Shown here in pieces: positions 1 through 7,490 of a stretch of DNA of 9,345 bases. This DNA comes from Verrucomicrobia bacterium GWC2_42_7 (lineage in GTDB: Bacteria; Verrucomicrobiota; Verrucomicrobiia; Opitutales; GWC2-42-7-A), in contig MIDO01000131.1 in assembly GCA_001831055.1 (NCBI GenBank), positions 3,662 through 13,006 of the forward strand, given 5' to 3'. Under the pieces are notes generated by a model, which worked only from the letters and a program-made list of their open reading frames with translations, was not told the origin of the DNA and made no database searches. The position numbers were made by a program, and so were the translations under genes. Within the stretch, counting starts at the first letter, position 1. Each line of letters starts with the position of its first letter.

Positions 1-446
1 GCCTAACTTCTTTGGATTTGAGCTACAGCAGATGCATATGTGTTCGCCTTAAAGGTCTTCCGCAAAAACTAACATCATTGAATTTGCATTTCTGCTCTAA
101 CCTCAGGGATACTTGCTTTAAAGACCTTCCGCAAAGCCTAACTTCTTTGGATTTAACCTACTGCTTCAATCTTACAGATGCCAGCATTCCCAAGCTTCCA
201 AGAGGCCTAACTTCTTTGAATTTAAGAGGATGCGGCAGCCTTACAGATGCCAGCATTCCCCACCTTCCAAGAGGCTTAACTTCTTTGAATTTAATCAACT
301 GCAACCTCAAGAGTGCTTGCTTTAAAGATCTCCCTCAAACCCTAACTTCATTGGATTTGAGCAGATCCGACCTCACCGATGAATGCTTTAGCCAATTAAA
401 ACGCGAGCATCCCTCGCTTTCCATTAAAATTGGGAGGATGCGTTAG
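1..446 (+). CDS. Leucine-rich-repeat protein, C-terminal part (5' end outside window)
   Basis: The reading frame is already open at base 1 (codons begin at base 3) and ends at TAG 444-446. The TTG at 12-14 lies inside the L-T-S-L-D-L core of a repeat, so it is not a start. The visible ~147 residues consist almost wholly of 22-23-residue leucine-rich repeats of the form LPxxLTSLxLxxCxxLTDxxI. About five and a half are present, followed by a short basic tail ending in IKIGRMR. The Leu/Asn/Cys ladder is that of a curved LRR solenoid, and the LP start recalls the bacterial effector LRRs (IpaH/YopM type), while the conserved Cys and LTD recall the cysteine-containing subtype. LRR proteins usually bind other proteins; in PVC bacteria such genes are often linked to host or protist interaction, but nothing here proves secretion. 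The N-terminal domain and any signal are not visible. The gene converges on the repeat array downstream. Confidence 0.85.
   Translation, partial: LTSLDLSYSRCICVRLKGLPQKLTSLNLHFCSNLRDTCFKDLPQSLTSLDLTYCFNLTDASIPKLPRGLTSLNLRGCGSLTDASIPHLPRGLTSLNLINCNLKSACFKDLPQTLTSLDLSRSDLTDECFSQLKREHPSLSIKIGRMR
57..395 (+). repeat. Tandem 66-69-bp LRR-coding DNA repeats
   Basis: Five in-frame units start at 57, 126, 195, 264 and 330. The first three are 69 bp (23 residues) and the last two 66 bp (22 residues). Similarity holds at DNA level: CTAACTTCTTTG recurs at nearly the same position in most units, and the units starting at 126 and 195 share an identical stretch around CTTACAGATGCCAGCATTCCC (21 bases including the last C) at their ends. 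Synonymous as well as coding positions are conserved, which points to recent unit duplication or gene conversion. Confidence 0.85.
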
Positions 447-455
447 TCGCAATTG

Positions 456-552
456 CAGACGGGCAAGGTGAGGGTTTTATCCTCTATTCCTTTCCCATAA
501 TCCCACAGAAAAACACCCGTTCAATTTTTGAGAAGGCGGACAAGGTGAACAC
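456..552 (+). repeat. Decayed family-1 repeat remnants (copy A and a smaller fragment)
   Basis: Two truncated pieces of the family-1 element begin 10 bp after the LRR stop codon. A short piece at 460-470 reads GGGCAAGGTGA, matching the core of the fuller copies. A longer one at about 505-552 carries the left end (CCCACAGAAA) and the core GAGAAGGCGGACAAGGTGAA (530-549), then diverges, so its right half is missing. The spacer at 489-508 is repeated with one mismatch at 701-720 in front of copy C. This suggests the array grew by duplication of element plus spacer and then decayed from the LRR side. Confidence 0.6.
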
Positions 553-579
553 ACTTTTTGCTCCCATCTCATAGATCCG

Positions 580-700
580 CTGAAAAACTTTAGTTCAGGA
601 TTTCGAGCAGGCGGGCAAGGTGAACACGACCGAGCGTACTAACGTACGTGAGGAAGTGTGAATCCATAGCCCAACGCACTCAAACTTAAAATTCTTTTAC
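580..700 (+). repeat. Family-1 palindromic repeat, copy B
   Basis: This copy has a degenerate terminal inverted repeat (about 582-607 against 679-700). Inside it, GGGC (613-616) can pair with GCCC (669-672). A central hairpin pairs 630-639 with 644-653 around a TAAC loop: five Watson-Crick pairs, one G.T, then tandem A.G and G.A mismatches, then two C-G pairs. It belongs with copy E (5055-5177) in one subfamily, sharing GGCAAGGTGAA and CGACCGAGCGTAC. It is head-to-tail with copies C and D at about 138-140 bp spacing. Confidence 0.75.
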
Positions 701-717
701 CCTTTCCCATCATCCCA

Positions 718-846
718 CAGAAAGATGTTAGTTTAAGATTTTGAACAGGCGGACAAAGCAAACATGAGGGAGCGTATTTAAATTACGTGACCGGATGGGG
801 GTCTGATGTCCAACGGACTCAAGGCCTAAAGTTCTTTGCTTTCTTT
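718..846 (+). repeat. Family-1 palindromic repeat, copy C
   Basis: Very similar to copy D: both carry AGAAAGATGTTAGTTTAAG at the left end and ACATGAGGGAGCGTATTTAA in the core. GGAC (751-754) can pair with GTCC (808-811). The central hairpin pairs 768-776 with 784-792, with G772.T788, the tandem mismatches A771.G789 and G770.A790, and two G-C pairs below. The right terminal repeat (about 819-846) has diverged from the left one. An open frame crossing this copy on the minus strand shows no sign of being a gene. Confidence 0.75.
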
Positions 847-857
847 GCATACCCCTG

Positions 858-983
858 AAGAAAGATGTTAGTTTAAGATTTTGAGCAGGCGGACGAAGCG
901 AACATGAGGGAGCGTATTTAAATACGTGACCGAATGGGCGTCTGATGTCCAACGAACTCAAAACTTAAAATAACATCTTTCTT
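858..983 (+). repeat. Family-1 palindromic repeat, copy D, with near-perfect terminal inverted repeats
   Basis: The left terminal repeat is 858-885 and the right one 957-983. They are inverse complements over about 27 bases with one mismatch and one single-base indel. The centre holds a perfect 14-bp palindrome CGTATTTAAATACG (913-926), flanked by G912.T927, A911.G928, G910.A929 and pairs 909-930 and 908-931. GGAC (891-894) can pair with GTCC (947-950). The right end overlaps by two bases the TAA stop of the minus-strand AsmA-like gene (982-984). I see no clear target-site duplication. Confidence 0.8.
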
Positions 984-3900
984 AGCGACCGAAAAGAGAC
1001 CGAAGAGCCCCAGTCAGCGACTCATCGTGGGACCGAGGGGGTGTTTGTTGCTTTACCTGGGTGGGTTGAGGCCGCATGATGGCGTCTGTGACACTTGAGT
1101 AATCCGGCTTACTGAGGGTTCCGTTGATAGCAAAAGTTTGCCCTTTATAGTAGCCTTGGTCTGTTTTTGTTGGCGAGATTAGGCCAATTTTATCGAAAAC
1201 TTGGGCGGCTTGGCCAAGAGCGTCGATACGTACAGTAGCGCTTAGGGGCTGATCAGGGATTTTGACATTGGAAACGAATTTGACCGTTCCTTTTCCTGAG
1301 ACAAAGAGTTCTGGATTTTGGAGAAGGATTTGGGAAATTTCAATGTCGTAAGACTTATCTCGCTTAGCTTGGATGAGGATTTGGTCGTATTTAATTTCCT
1401 GAAAATAGGCGATGGCGCTTCCTGCAAAGCTTCCGACGTTGCCGATGGCGGAATTAGTTGCGGCACCTAAGGCTGTTCCTGCAATGCTAAGAAGGGCCGT
1501 CCCAACCTGGGCTTTTTTGCTAACAGAGAAGGGGGTAATGGTGCCTTTTTTACTAGATACAGAGGCATTACCCTGAATGTTATTCTCTAAAGATTCAAGG
1601 TTAATCCCTTGGCTTTTTATGTCGGCTTGGGTTGTAAAACTGCCATTAATGGGCGTTGTCCCTCCGTTGAACTCAGACAAAAGGAGTCCGACATTCAAGT
1701 TTTCGAGGCGCAATTGAGCGTCCATAGAATAGGGTTGAGGCGCTTTCTGCTGAAACCCGATGCCTCCTTTGCAAGAGAGTGGCGCTCCATAAATAAGAGC
1801 TTTGAGGGAGGTGAGATCGACTTTATTTTCCGAAATATTGAGTTTTGCTTGGGCGTCTTTCAATAGCATTTTTTTATTGAAGAGGACACTCTTCGCATCG
1901 ATGGTAGCCTGTCCCAATGTTCCTTGCCAAAAGGGTGCAGTATCTTTTGGTTTCTCCACAAGAGAAACTCCTTTTGAAGATGTCGTGACTTTGGGAGGGG
2001 CCGCATTCGTATCCTTGTGTTGAAGGATAGCGGATAAGCCCATGACGTCATCTATGTTAAAGCGTGTACTACCGATCGAAGCATCAAAGCCAAAGCCGTG
2101 TGCTTCCTTGGTAAGACTTCCTTCAAAAGTGAGATCGCTGGTTCCATCGGACCCTTGTATTTTCAAAGGAACACGTAATTTGATCTGATTATCCTTTAGG
2201 AACGCCCCTTCTATCGGCGCACTGATAAAAATAGATTGAGAAGGATTCTCTGCATGAGAAGCTTCGAGAACTAGTTTCCCCAAAAATTTATTGGATTTTT
2301 CACTATTAGCATTGGCTTCAAAGTGGATGGAACCTGTAATATTTTTATCTCCGGTAAAAAAGGGCTGTTGGAGGAGACTATTAATGTTACAGAATATATT
2401 GATAGCTGCCTTTTGAAGCGGATTCAAAGTTGCATTTGGCGCAATGGAAGCGACGATACTGCCAGACAGTATAGGGGATTGCCCACCCTCGACCTGGAGA
2501 CTCTGGACACTAGCCTGAATGCAATCGGGGGCATACAGAACGCTTGGAGAACAAACAATGCCTACATTTTTCAAAAAAATTTCCCTTCCCTTTGAAAAAG
2601 AAATGCCTTTCATTACCAATAGTTTATTAGGTCTTACGGCAATCATTTCGCCATCTGACTGAATTTTAAAATCGCCTGTTAGTATTCCACTCACGTGGGA
2701 ACCTTTCATGCAACAGGATAAGGGATCCATTGGGAATGCACTCATAGATAGAGCAAGGTCGACCTTAGGAAGGAGACCCGTTTCCCCTTTTTTCACGAGA
2801 TCAATCGAAATGGCCTCACTACTCTTCAATGACAATACCGTTGTATCTGATTTTTCCAACTTCATCGTAATAGCCTTAACTACGGCTTCCTTATCTGGAA
2901 CCACATTAACGTCGTAATGGGCAACAAATTGCAAAGGATCATTGATTTGTTTCACATAACCATTTGCAATGGGTTGACGTGAAAGCGTATTCAGTGATGC
3001 GGAAAAAATCCCTTCATCTTCAATGACTTCTGGTTTGTAATTCTTGTGTTTGATAGAACCCGTATGTTGCAATGAAAGCAGAGGCTTTGAGCGGGTAGAG
3101 ATCTTTGTACTAATTTTATATCTGACCATTTCATCTAAAACGGAGATAGACGGATCGACCGTAATAGTAACATTTTTTATCCATTTCTTTTTACCAGAGG
3201 ATACGGTAAGGTTATCGAAGGTTAAAGGGGTTGGAGTCGCTAGATACAACGACTTATCCTCATTGCATGATAGCAAAATTTCTCCATTTATGTTTTCGCC
3301 TTCAACTAAATATCCATAGGAACTTGCAATAGCACTCAAATACTCAACAGGGAACGAAGGAATGCCAATTTTGAGCAAGTCTCGTACATCAGGAGCAACC
3401 GCTACCTTCATCGTTTTCAAATCAAACTTAAAGGGACTCAACAACCCCATCGTCAATAAAGAATTTTCCTTATCATCTAAGGCATTAACTCTCAAGCTCT
3501 TGACTTCAATATTTTGTTTAGAGAAAAGGAAGTCTATACTCGATCTTAGTTCCGCTGAATCAAGAGCCGCTAGTTCAGGAACTAGGTTACCCAATTGCTT
3601 AGCTTGAATTTTTGATTCCAACACAGCCGCTCCATTGCACAGAGCCACATTAGCAGAGATAAGGGCCTGAAGTTGAAGATTAAAGCTGGGGAGATTAAAT
3701 AGAACAAAAGGCTGTATCTGCGAACAAGAAACATGCGCCACCACCCTACCCTTTGCAAACCGAGATTTTTTGTCATAGGAACCCGTAATTTGCAATAAAG
3801 ATTCCTCCATGTTTTTGTCTGCAAACACGTTAGCAAAAAAAACTTCGCCTGGTTCTTTTTTCTGTAAAGAGAGCTCTATTTTCAATTCAGGCGCATGCTT

Positions 3901-4611
3901 GGCCTCCGGACCAAAAGCCTGAAAATCCCCAGTAACTTGCAATTTATCTATATGAGCCGAACTCGTTTGGGTGAACTCAACTACGTTATTGAAACAGATA
4001 CTTTCAATGGGTGCATTTTTTCTCAAATCCAATGCCCGGCCTCGAATGTTTAAGGAAGAAGGTTTTTCTGGAAAAATATTCTTTGCATCTATAGACAATA
4101 ACACCTTTTTATTTTCAGGAAGAAGGGCCATTGCATCTATATTTAACTTCTTTACTTGCAACAGCATCGGAAGACTGCAATACTTCAAAAACCCACGAAA
4201 ATCCGAAGTACAAAACTCCCTCTTAGGCAGAACAGATGCAGACATTGAGTGAAGTTCAGGAACTAATTGGGCAACCTTGACGCCAGACGAAAAATCATTG
4301 GAACAATCTACAATGACATCACTTACCACAAGTGACTCTATCTTAACCTGTTGTCTCAACAAAAAAGGAATTGGCGACCACCTCAAGTCCAACGACCCAA
4401 CCCCTATCTTGGTGCCATTCTCCGTAAAATGGACTCCCCCCAACTTCACGTGACTCAAATAGACGTGGATATCTTTAATAGAAAAATCGCTATACCTTGA
4501 TTGTAAAATACTTAATGCCAACTTCTTTTGCACAGATGGTACCATCAACACCCCAAACAAGACCCCTACTCCCAATAACGCAGATACCACTAATCTAATT
4601 ACCCATTTCAT
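982..4611 (-). CDS. Large AsmA-like (intermembrane, periplasmic) protein, 1209 aa
   Basis: The start is ATG (complement of 4609-4611) and the stop TAA (complement of 982-984). Residues 1 to ~25 are a basic residue pair followed by a long hydrophobic stretch ending near VLMVP, which fits an inner-membrane signal anchor. The rest is predicted periplasmic: long and beta-rich, with alternating polar and apolar residues and no obvious catalytic motif. Residues ~50-105 (VKLGGVHF, VGSLDLRWSPIPFLL, VKIESLVVSDVIVD) resemble the N-terminal strands of AsmA/YhdP/TamB-type proteins. The region ~930-1030 (LTSLKALIYGAPLSCKGGI, NGSFTTQADIKSQG, LENNIQGNASVSSKKGTI) resembles the AsmA C-terminal domain. A Gly/Ala-rich segment follows at ~1037-1070. 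Such proteins are thought to form hydrophobic grooves that carry phospholipid between the membranes; that role is inferred from family. No Shine-Dalgarno sequence precedes the start. It diverges from transketolase and appears monocistronic. The product-level call is likelier than any specific ortholog. Confidence 0.8.
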   Translation of the reverse strand: MKWVIRLVVSALLGVGVLFGVLMVPSVQKKLALSILQSRYSDFSIKDIHVYLSHVKLGGVHFTENGTKIGVGSLDLRWSPIPFLLRQQVKIESLVVSDVIVDCSNDFSSGVKVAQLVPELHSMSASVLPKREFCTSDFRGFLKYCSLPMLLQVKKLNIDAMALLPENKKVLLSIDAKNIFPEKPSSLNIRGRALDLRKNAPIESICFNNVVEFTQTSSAHIDKLQVTGDFQAFGPEAKHAPELKIELSLQKKEPGEVFFANVFADKNMEESLLQITGSYDKKSRFAKGRVVAHVSCSQIQPFVLFNLPSFNLQLQALISANVALCNGAAVLESKIQAKQLGNLVPELAALDSAELRSSIDFLFSKQNIEVKSLRVNALDDKENSLLTMGLLSPFKFDLKTMKVAVAPDVRDLLKIGIPSFPVEYLSAIASSYGYLVEGENINGEILLSCNEDKSLYLATPTPLTFDNLTVSSGKKKWIKNVTITVDPSISVLDEMVRYKISTKISTRSKPLLSLQHTGSIKHKNYKPEVIEDEGIFSASLNTLSRQPIANGYVKQINDPLQFVAHYDVNVVPDKEAVVKAITMKLEKSDTTVLSLKSSEAISIDLVKKGETGLLPKVDLALSMSAFPMDPLSCCMKGSHVSGILTGDFKIQSDGEMIAVRPNKLLVMKGISFSKGREIFLKNVGIVCSPSVLYAPDCIQASVQSLQVEGGQSPILSGSIVASIAPNATLNPLQKAAINIFCNINSLLQQPFFTGDKNITGSIHFEANANSEKSNKFLGKLVLEASHAENPSQSIFISAPIEGAFLKDNQIKLRVPLKIQGSDGTSDLTFEGSLTKEAHGFGFDASIGSTRFNIDDVMGLSAILQHKDTNAAPPKVTTSSKGVSLVEKPKDTAPFWQGTLGQATIDAKSVLFNKKMLLKDAQAKLNISENKVDLTSLKALIYGAPLSCKGGIGFQQKAPQPYSMDAQLRLENLNVGLLLSEFNGGTTPINGSFTTQADIKSQGINLESLENNIQGNASVSSKKGTITPFSVSKKAQVGTALLSIAGTALGAATNSAIGNVGSFAGSAIAYFQEIKYDQILIQAKRDKSYDIEISQILLQNPELFVSGKGTVKFVSNVKIPDQPLSATVRIDALGQAAQVFDKIGLISPTKTDQGYYKGQTFAINGTLSKPDYSSVTDAIMRPQPTQVKQQTPPRSHDESLTGALRSLFGR

Positions 4612-4678
4612 ACAAAGTCGCTATTAAAACAGCTTTGCTGAAAACTTAAAGAGAAAAAATAACAACCGTAAGGGTTTG

Positions 4679-4790
4679 AGGAAAACACATTTTGGTCCCC
4701 CCCCAAATAGATTTTCCCAAGATCCTTACCGAAAAGGAGTTATTTTGTGAAAAACAGGGAAAAAAATTTAACGATTTTACTTTTGCAAAA
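4679..4790 (+). repeat. Family-2 palindromic repeat, decayed copy
   Basis: Recognised by the same order of parts as the better copies downstream: an imperfect inverted repeat GGAAAAC ... GTTTTCCC-like (4680-4686 against ~4710-4718) with TTTTGGTC inside, then CCGAAAAGGAG (4729-4739), then an A+T-rich section bounded by TTTTGTGAAAA and TTTTGCAAAA. The outer arms have several mismatches. It lies about 70 bp upstream of the AsmA-like start codon, so it may overlap that gene's promoter region. Confidence 0.55.
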
Positions 4791-4800
4791 ATATCTTTTC

Positions 4801-5015
4801 CTGTTTTTGTGAGAAAAAGGAGCTTTTAGAGGCGTCCCATCCTTTTGCTCAATCCAGTACGGAGAATGGTGGCCGGCAAATCATTCGTTTTTTCAGAAAG
4901 CCCAAAAAAAGTGCTTGCTCGGAGAATAAATTCTGTATGGAATTTGATCACCGAACGACCTCTCCTTTTCGGAAAGGGAAGCACGGTATAGTTAATTGCA
5001 TAGAGAATAGATACG
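4801..5015. other. Intergenic stretch without a supported gene
   Basis: No convincing coding region or RNA gene. It contains one exact 17-base fragment of family 2 in inverse orientation (4962-4978; GAAAAGGAG on the minus strand at 4962-4970) and two occurrences of CGGAGAAT about 60 bp apart (4860 and 4920). An open frame running from 4937 to 5212 crosses the family-2 fragment and the whole of family-1 copy E, and its codons look like translated repeat, not a protein. Confidence 0.6.
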
Positions 5016-5053
5016 CAGAAACCCTTCTTTCTGAGGAGAAGAATGGTTTCCTG
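5016..5053. repeat. Imperfect hairpin abutting family-1 copy E
   Basis: Bases 5016-5032 and 5037-5053 are imperfect inverse complements (shared CAGAAACC/GGTTTCCTG and CTTCT/AGAAG blocks) around a GAGG loop. It ends one base before the terminal inverted repeat of copy E. It may be a separate structure or the remains of a neighbouring repeat. Confidence 0.4.
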
Positions 5054-5054
5054 A

Positions 5055-5177
5055 CAGAAAGCATCTGTTCAGTTTTTGAGTATGTTGGGCTACGGATTCA
5101 CACTCCCTTACGTACACATGTACGCTCGGTCGAATTCACCTTGCCCGCCTTCTCAAAAACAGAACAGATACTTTCTG
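5055..5177 (-). repeat. Family-1 palindromic repeat, copy E, inverted; 26-bp terminal inverted repeats
   Basis: The terminal repeats 5055-5080 and 5152-5177 are inverse complements at 24 of 26 positions. Read on the minus strand, the interior matches copy B: GGGCAAGGTGAA, then CGACCGAGCGTAC, then GTGTGAATCC and TAGCCCAAC. The central hairpin is CGTACA-TG-TGTACG (5124-5111), flanked by G.T, A.A and G.A, then two C-G pairs (5128-5107, 5129-5106). GGGC and GCCC (5143-5146 and 5087-5090) can pair. The 123-bp length and internal symmetry resemble a non-autonomous miniature element (MITE or REP-like). No transposase is visible in the window. Confidence 0.8.
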
Positions 5178-5203
5178 AACCTTTCCAAGAAACACTTTTA
5201 ATA

Positions 5204-5241
5204 ATCGCATAATAAAAACCTTACGGTTTTTATTATGCGAT
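5204..5241. repeat. Perfect 17-bp inverted repeat with 4-base loop
   Basis: Bases 5204-5220 and 5225-5241 are exact inverse complements around TTAC. The arms are ATCGCATAATAAAAACC and its complement. No T-run follows on either strand, so it is not a standard intrinsic terminator. It lies between family-1 copy E and the transketolase promoter region and has no second copy here. Confidence 0.85.
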
Positions 5242-5272
5242 GGATGAGAAGTTTTCCCAAAACAAAATACTG

Positions 5273-5301
5273 TATTCATTTTCAATGCGTTTTACTATAC
5301 T
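5273..5301 (+). promoter_or_regulatory. Possible transketolase promoter
   Basis: TATACT (5296-5301) fits a -10 box at five of six positions. It follows TATTCA (5273-5278, three of six for a -35 box) at 17-bp spacing. It would give a leader of roughly 180 bases. This is the best candidate I found by eye, and it is weak. Confidence 0.2.
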
Positions 5302-5353
5302 TAGCTTAGTAATGAAAAAGTTACAGATTTCGTTCGCTAAGTAGATTGAATCG

Positions 5354-5485
5354 AAAAGACCTAAGATCAAACACAAAAGGTTCCTCAATTTTGGATGCAT
5401 TTAATTATAGTTTTTCTAAAAAATTCAGGTCTTTTTCCTTAAATCAAAAAGCAAAGTTTCCAGATAATTAATTTTTCTAAAAATT
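5354..5485 (+). promoter_or_regulatory. Transketolase leader: long-range stem and direct repeat
   Basis: AAAAGACCT (5354-5362) is the exact inverse complement of AGGTCTTTT (5427-5435), which runs on into further T's. A direct repeat, TTTTTCTAAAAA, occurs at 5411-5422 and again at 5472-5483, each preceded by TAATTA, so about 22-24 bases are repeated imperfectly. The second repeat ends five bases before the ATG and occupies the ribosome-binding position, with no Shine-Dalgarno sequence. A regulatory role is inference only. Confidence 0.35.
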
Positions 5486-5487
5486 TT

Positions 5488-7488
5488 ATGAAGAAGAATA
5501 ATATAATCGCTACGAAAGAAGAGATGTTAAAGAAGGCCGCACAGGAAGCACGAGGACTTGCGATAGATGCAGTGAGCTCGGCGAAGTCGGGACATCTGGG
5601 ACTTCCATTGGGGGCAGCGGAAATAGGTGCGGTATTGTTTGGACAGTTGCTTCACTATAACCCCGATGAACCCCGTTGGCTAAACCGCGACCGTTTTGTT
5701 TTGTCTGCAGGGCACGGGAGCATGTTTCTTTACGCGTGGCTGCACCTTGCCGGCTACGATCTTTCTTTGGACGAGATCCGTCATTTTCGTCAACTAAATA
5801 GCAAAACTCCCGGTCATCCAGAATTTAGAATGACTCCCGGTGTTGAATGTACCACCGGACCCTTGGGACAGGGCATTGGGAACGCTGTAGGGATGGCAAT
5901 TTCTGCAAAAATGATGGCAGCCCGCTATAATACTTCTTGCCAGCTTTTTGATTATTCCGTCGTTTGTCTGTGCGGCGATGGTTGTTTGCAGGAAGGTGTT
6001 GCACAAGAAGCAATTGCGTTTGCAGGACACTTGGGTCTGGACAACCTGATTCTCATCTACGATTCCAATGGTGTCACATTGGATGCCATGGCTGATAAGA
6101 CGCAGAGTGGAAATGTCGTTAAGCGATTTGAGTCTTATGGGTTTGACGTGCAGCAAGTTGATGGTCATGACATGGTTGCAATCGCAAAAGCATACGAATC
6201 TGCAAAAAATGCGAAAAACCAAAAACCCCACCTTATCATTGCAACAACCGTTATTGGCAAAGGAATTGCAGAGGTAGAAGGAACGGCAAAAGCCCATGGA
6301 GAAGGCGGTTTTAAATTTGCAGACGCCGCCAGAAGATCTCTGGGCCTTCCTAGCGAAAAATTCTTTGTATCTCAAGAGGTTAGAAACTTTTTCGAAGGAC
6401 ATAGATTCAATTTACTTTCAACTTACACAAAATGGAAGGATATGTTCGCCCAGTGGTCTAAAGCAAATCCCTCTCTAGCTCAAGAACTTTCATCCACCCT
6501 TCCCCCTCCTCCGCCCTACGACCTCCTGAACAAAATCCCCTGTTTTACAGAAGAAACCCTCTCTACGCGCGTAGCAGGAGAAAAAGTACTCAATGCGCTT
6601 GCTTCATTCGATCCTCTCATCATCAGCGTAAGCGCAGATCTCCACAGTTCGACAAAAAATTATATCCACAATGGCGGCGATATTTTTAAAAATTCATTCT
6701 CTGGAAAAAATCTATGCTTTGGCATCCGCGAACACGCCATGGGAGCCATTCTAAACGGATTTGCCTATGAAGGTATCTTTAAACCCTCTGGCGCTACATT
6801 TTTGGTCTTCTCGGATTATTTGCGTCCCTCTATTCGCCTAGCAGCACTTTCGCATCTTCCTGTTGTATATATATTTACACACGACTCCATCGGCGTTGGA
6901 GAAGACGGACCCACCCACCAACCCATCGAAACCATCTCCGCGCTCCGCTGCATCCCCAATTTACACGTTATTCGTCCCGCCGATTGCGAAGAAACCGTTG
7001 GGGCATTTATCGCAGCCATGGATCGCATGAGTGGTCCAACCGCCCTCATTTTAACACGCCAAAACATCCCTAACCTACACACTATCAATGCAGATACACG
7101 TCGCCATTCGGTCGCCAAGGGTGCCTACGTCGCCAAAAAAGAAAAGGGAGAACTAAAATTAATCCTAATGGCGTCAGGTAGCGAAGTCCACCTAGCCCTC
7201 AAAGTCGCAGAAGAACTCGATGATAATGTCCGCGTAGTCTCCATGCCATCGATGGAACTCTTTGATCGCCAATCGGATTCATATAAACAGCAAATTCTTC
7301 CCTCCTCCTGCAAAAATAGAATATCCATCGAAGCAGGACGTACCTCCCTCTGGCACAAATACGTCGGCCTCGAAGGCGTCGTCATGGGCATCGATAAGTT
7401 CGGCATCAGCGCCCCAGCAGAACTCATCTTCCAGTCCTACGGCCTCACCATGGACAACATCCTCAAAGAAGCTAAAAACTTTTTGTAA
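5488..7488 (+). CDS. tkt: Transketolase, 666 aa
   Basis: This thiamine-diphosphate enzyme moves two-carbon units between ketose and aldose phosphates in the pentose phosphate pathway, in the cytosol. Order and length match bacterial transketolases (~660 aa). The N-terminal cofactor domain has KSGH (His36), SAGHG (His76), GDG at 163-165 with Asn194 as the thiamine-diphosphate/metal motif, and His270. The pyrimidine domain has the catalytic Glu415 in GIREHAMG, then [15 protein letters not shown] (His465, His477) and LTRQN (Arg524). The C-terminal domain begins near 555. Five consecutive prolines (339-343) lie in the interdomain linker. The ATG at 5488 lacks a Shine-Dalgarno sequence; ATG 5524 (residue 13) would also give a normal N-terminus and has purine-rich sequence before it, so the start is slightly uncertain. 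The gene stands alone, between a long leader and a family-2 repeat. Confidence 0.97.
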   Translation: MKKNNIIATKEEMLKKAAQEARGLAIDAVSSAKSGHLGLPLGAAEIGAVLFGQLLHYNPDEPRWLNRDRFVLSAGHGSMFLYAWLHLAGYDLSLDEIRHFRQLNSKTPGHPEFRMTPGVECTTGPLGQGIGNAVGMAISAKMMAARYNTSCQLFDYSVVCLCGDGCLQEGVAQEAIAFAGHLGLDNLILIYDSNGVTLDAMADKTQSGNVVKRFESYGFDVQQVDGHDMVAIAKAYESAKNAKNQKPHLIIATTVIGKGIAEVEGTAKAHGEGGFKFADAARRSLGLPSEKFFVSQEVRNFFEGHRFNLLSTYTKWKDMFAQWSKANPSLAQELSSTLPPPPPYDLLNKIPCFTEETLSTRVAGEKVLNALASFDPLIISVSADLHSSTKNYIHNGGDIFKNSFSGKNLCFGIREHAMGAILNGFAYEGIFKPSGATFLVFSDYLRPSIRLAALSHLPVVYIFTHDSIGVGEDGPTHQPIETISALRCIPNLHVIRPADCEETVGAFIAAMDRMSGPTALILTRQNIPNLHTINADTRRHSVAKGAYVAKKEKGELKLILMASGSEVHLALKVAEELDDNVRVVSMPSMELFDRQSDSYKQQILPSSCKNRISIEAGRTSLWHKYVGLEGVVMGIDKFGISAPAELIFQSYGLTMDNILKEAKNFL

Positions 7489-7490
7489 GG

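Noticed and set aside
728..961. 77-codon open frame on the minus strand
   Set aside because: It lies wholly within family-1 copies C and D; openness follows from the repeat, and no start signal is present.
456..983. CRISPR-like array
   Set aside because: Units are ~125 bp and diverged, spaced ~140 bp start to start, with no uniform unique spacers and no cas genes.
4731..4813. Small hydrophobic peptide from GTG after AAGGAG in a family-2 copy (about 21 codons)
   Set aside because: The spacing is ideal, but no other family-2 copy has a start codon and frame in this position, so the match looks accidental.
5045..5190. Target-site duplication flanking copy E
   Set aside because: The bases outside the terminal repeats (TTTCCTGA and AACCTTTCC) show no convincing direct duplication.
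4937..5212. 91-codon open frame on the + strand
   Set aside because: It runs through a family-2 fragment, a hairpin and the whole of family-1 copy E, ending in the 17-bp hairpin arm. Its sequence is translated repeat, with no protein-like pattern.
5794..6402. 202-codon open frame antisense to transketolase
   Set aside because: The opposite strand encodes highly conserved transketolase residues. The antisense product has many scattered Cys and no recognisable domain.
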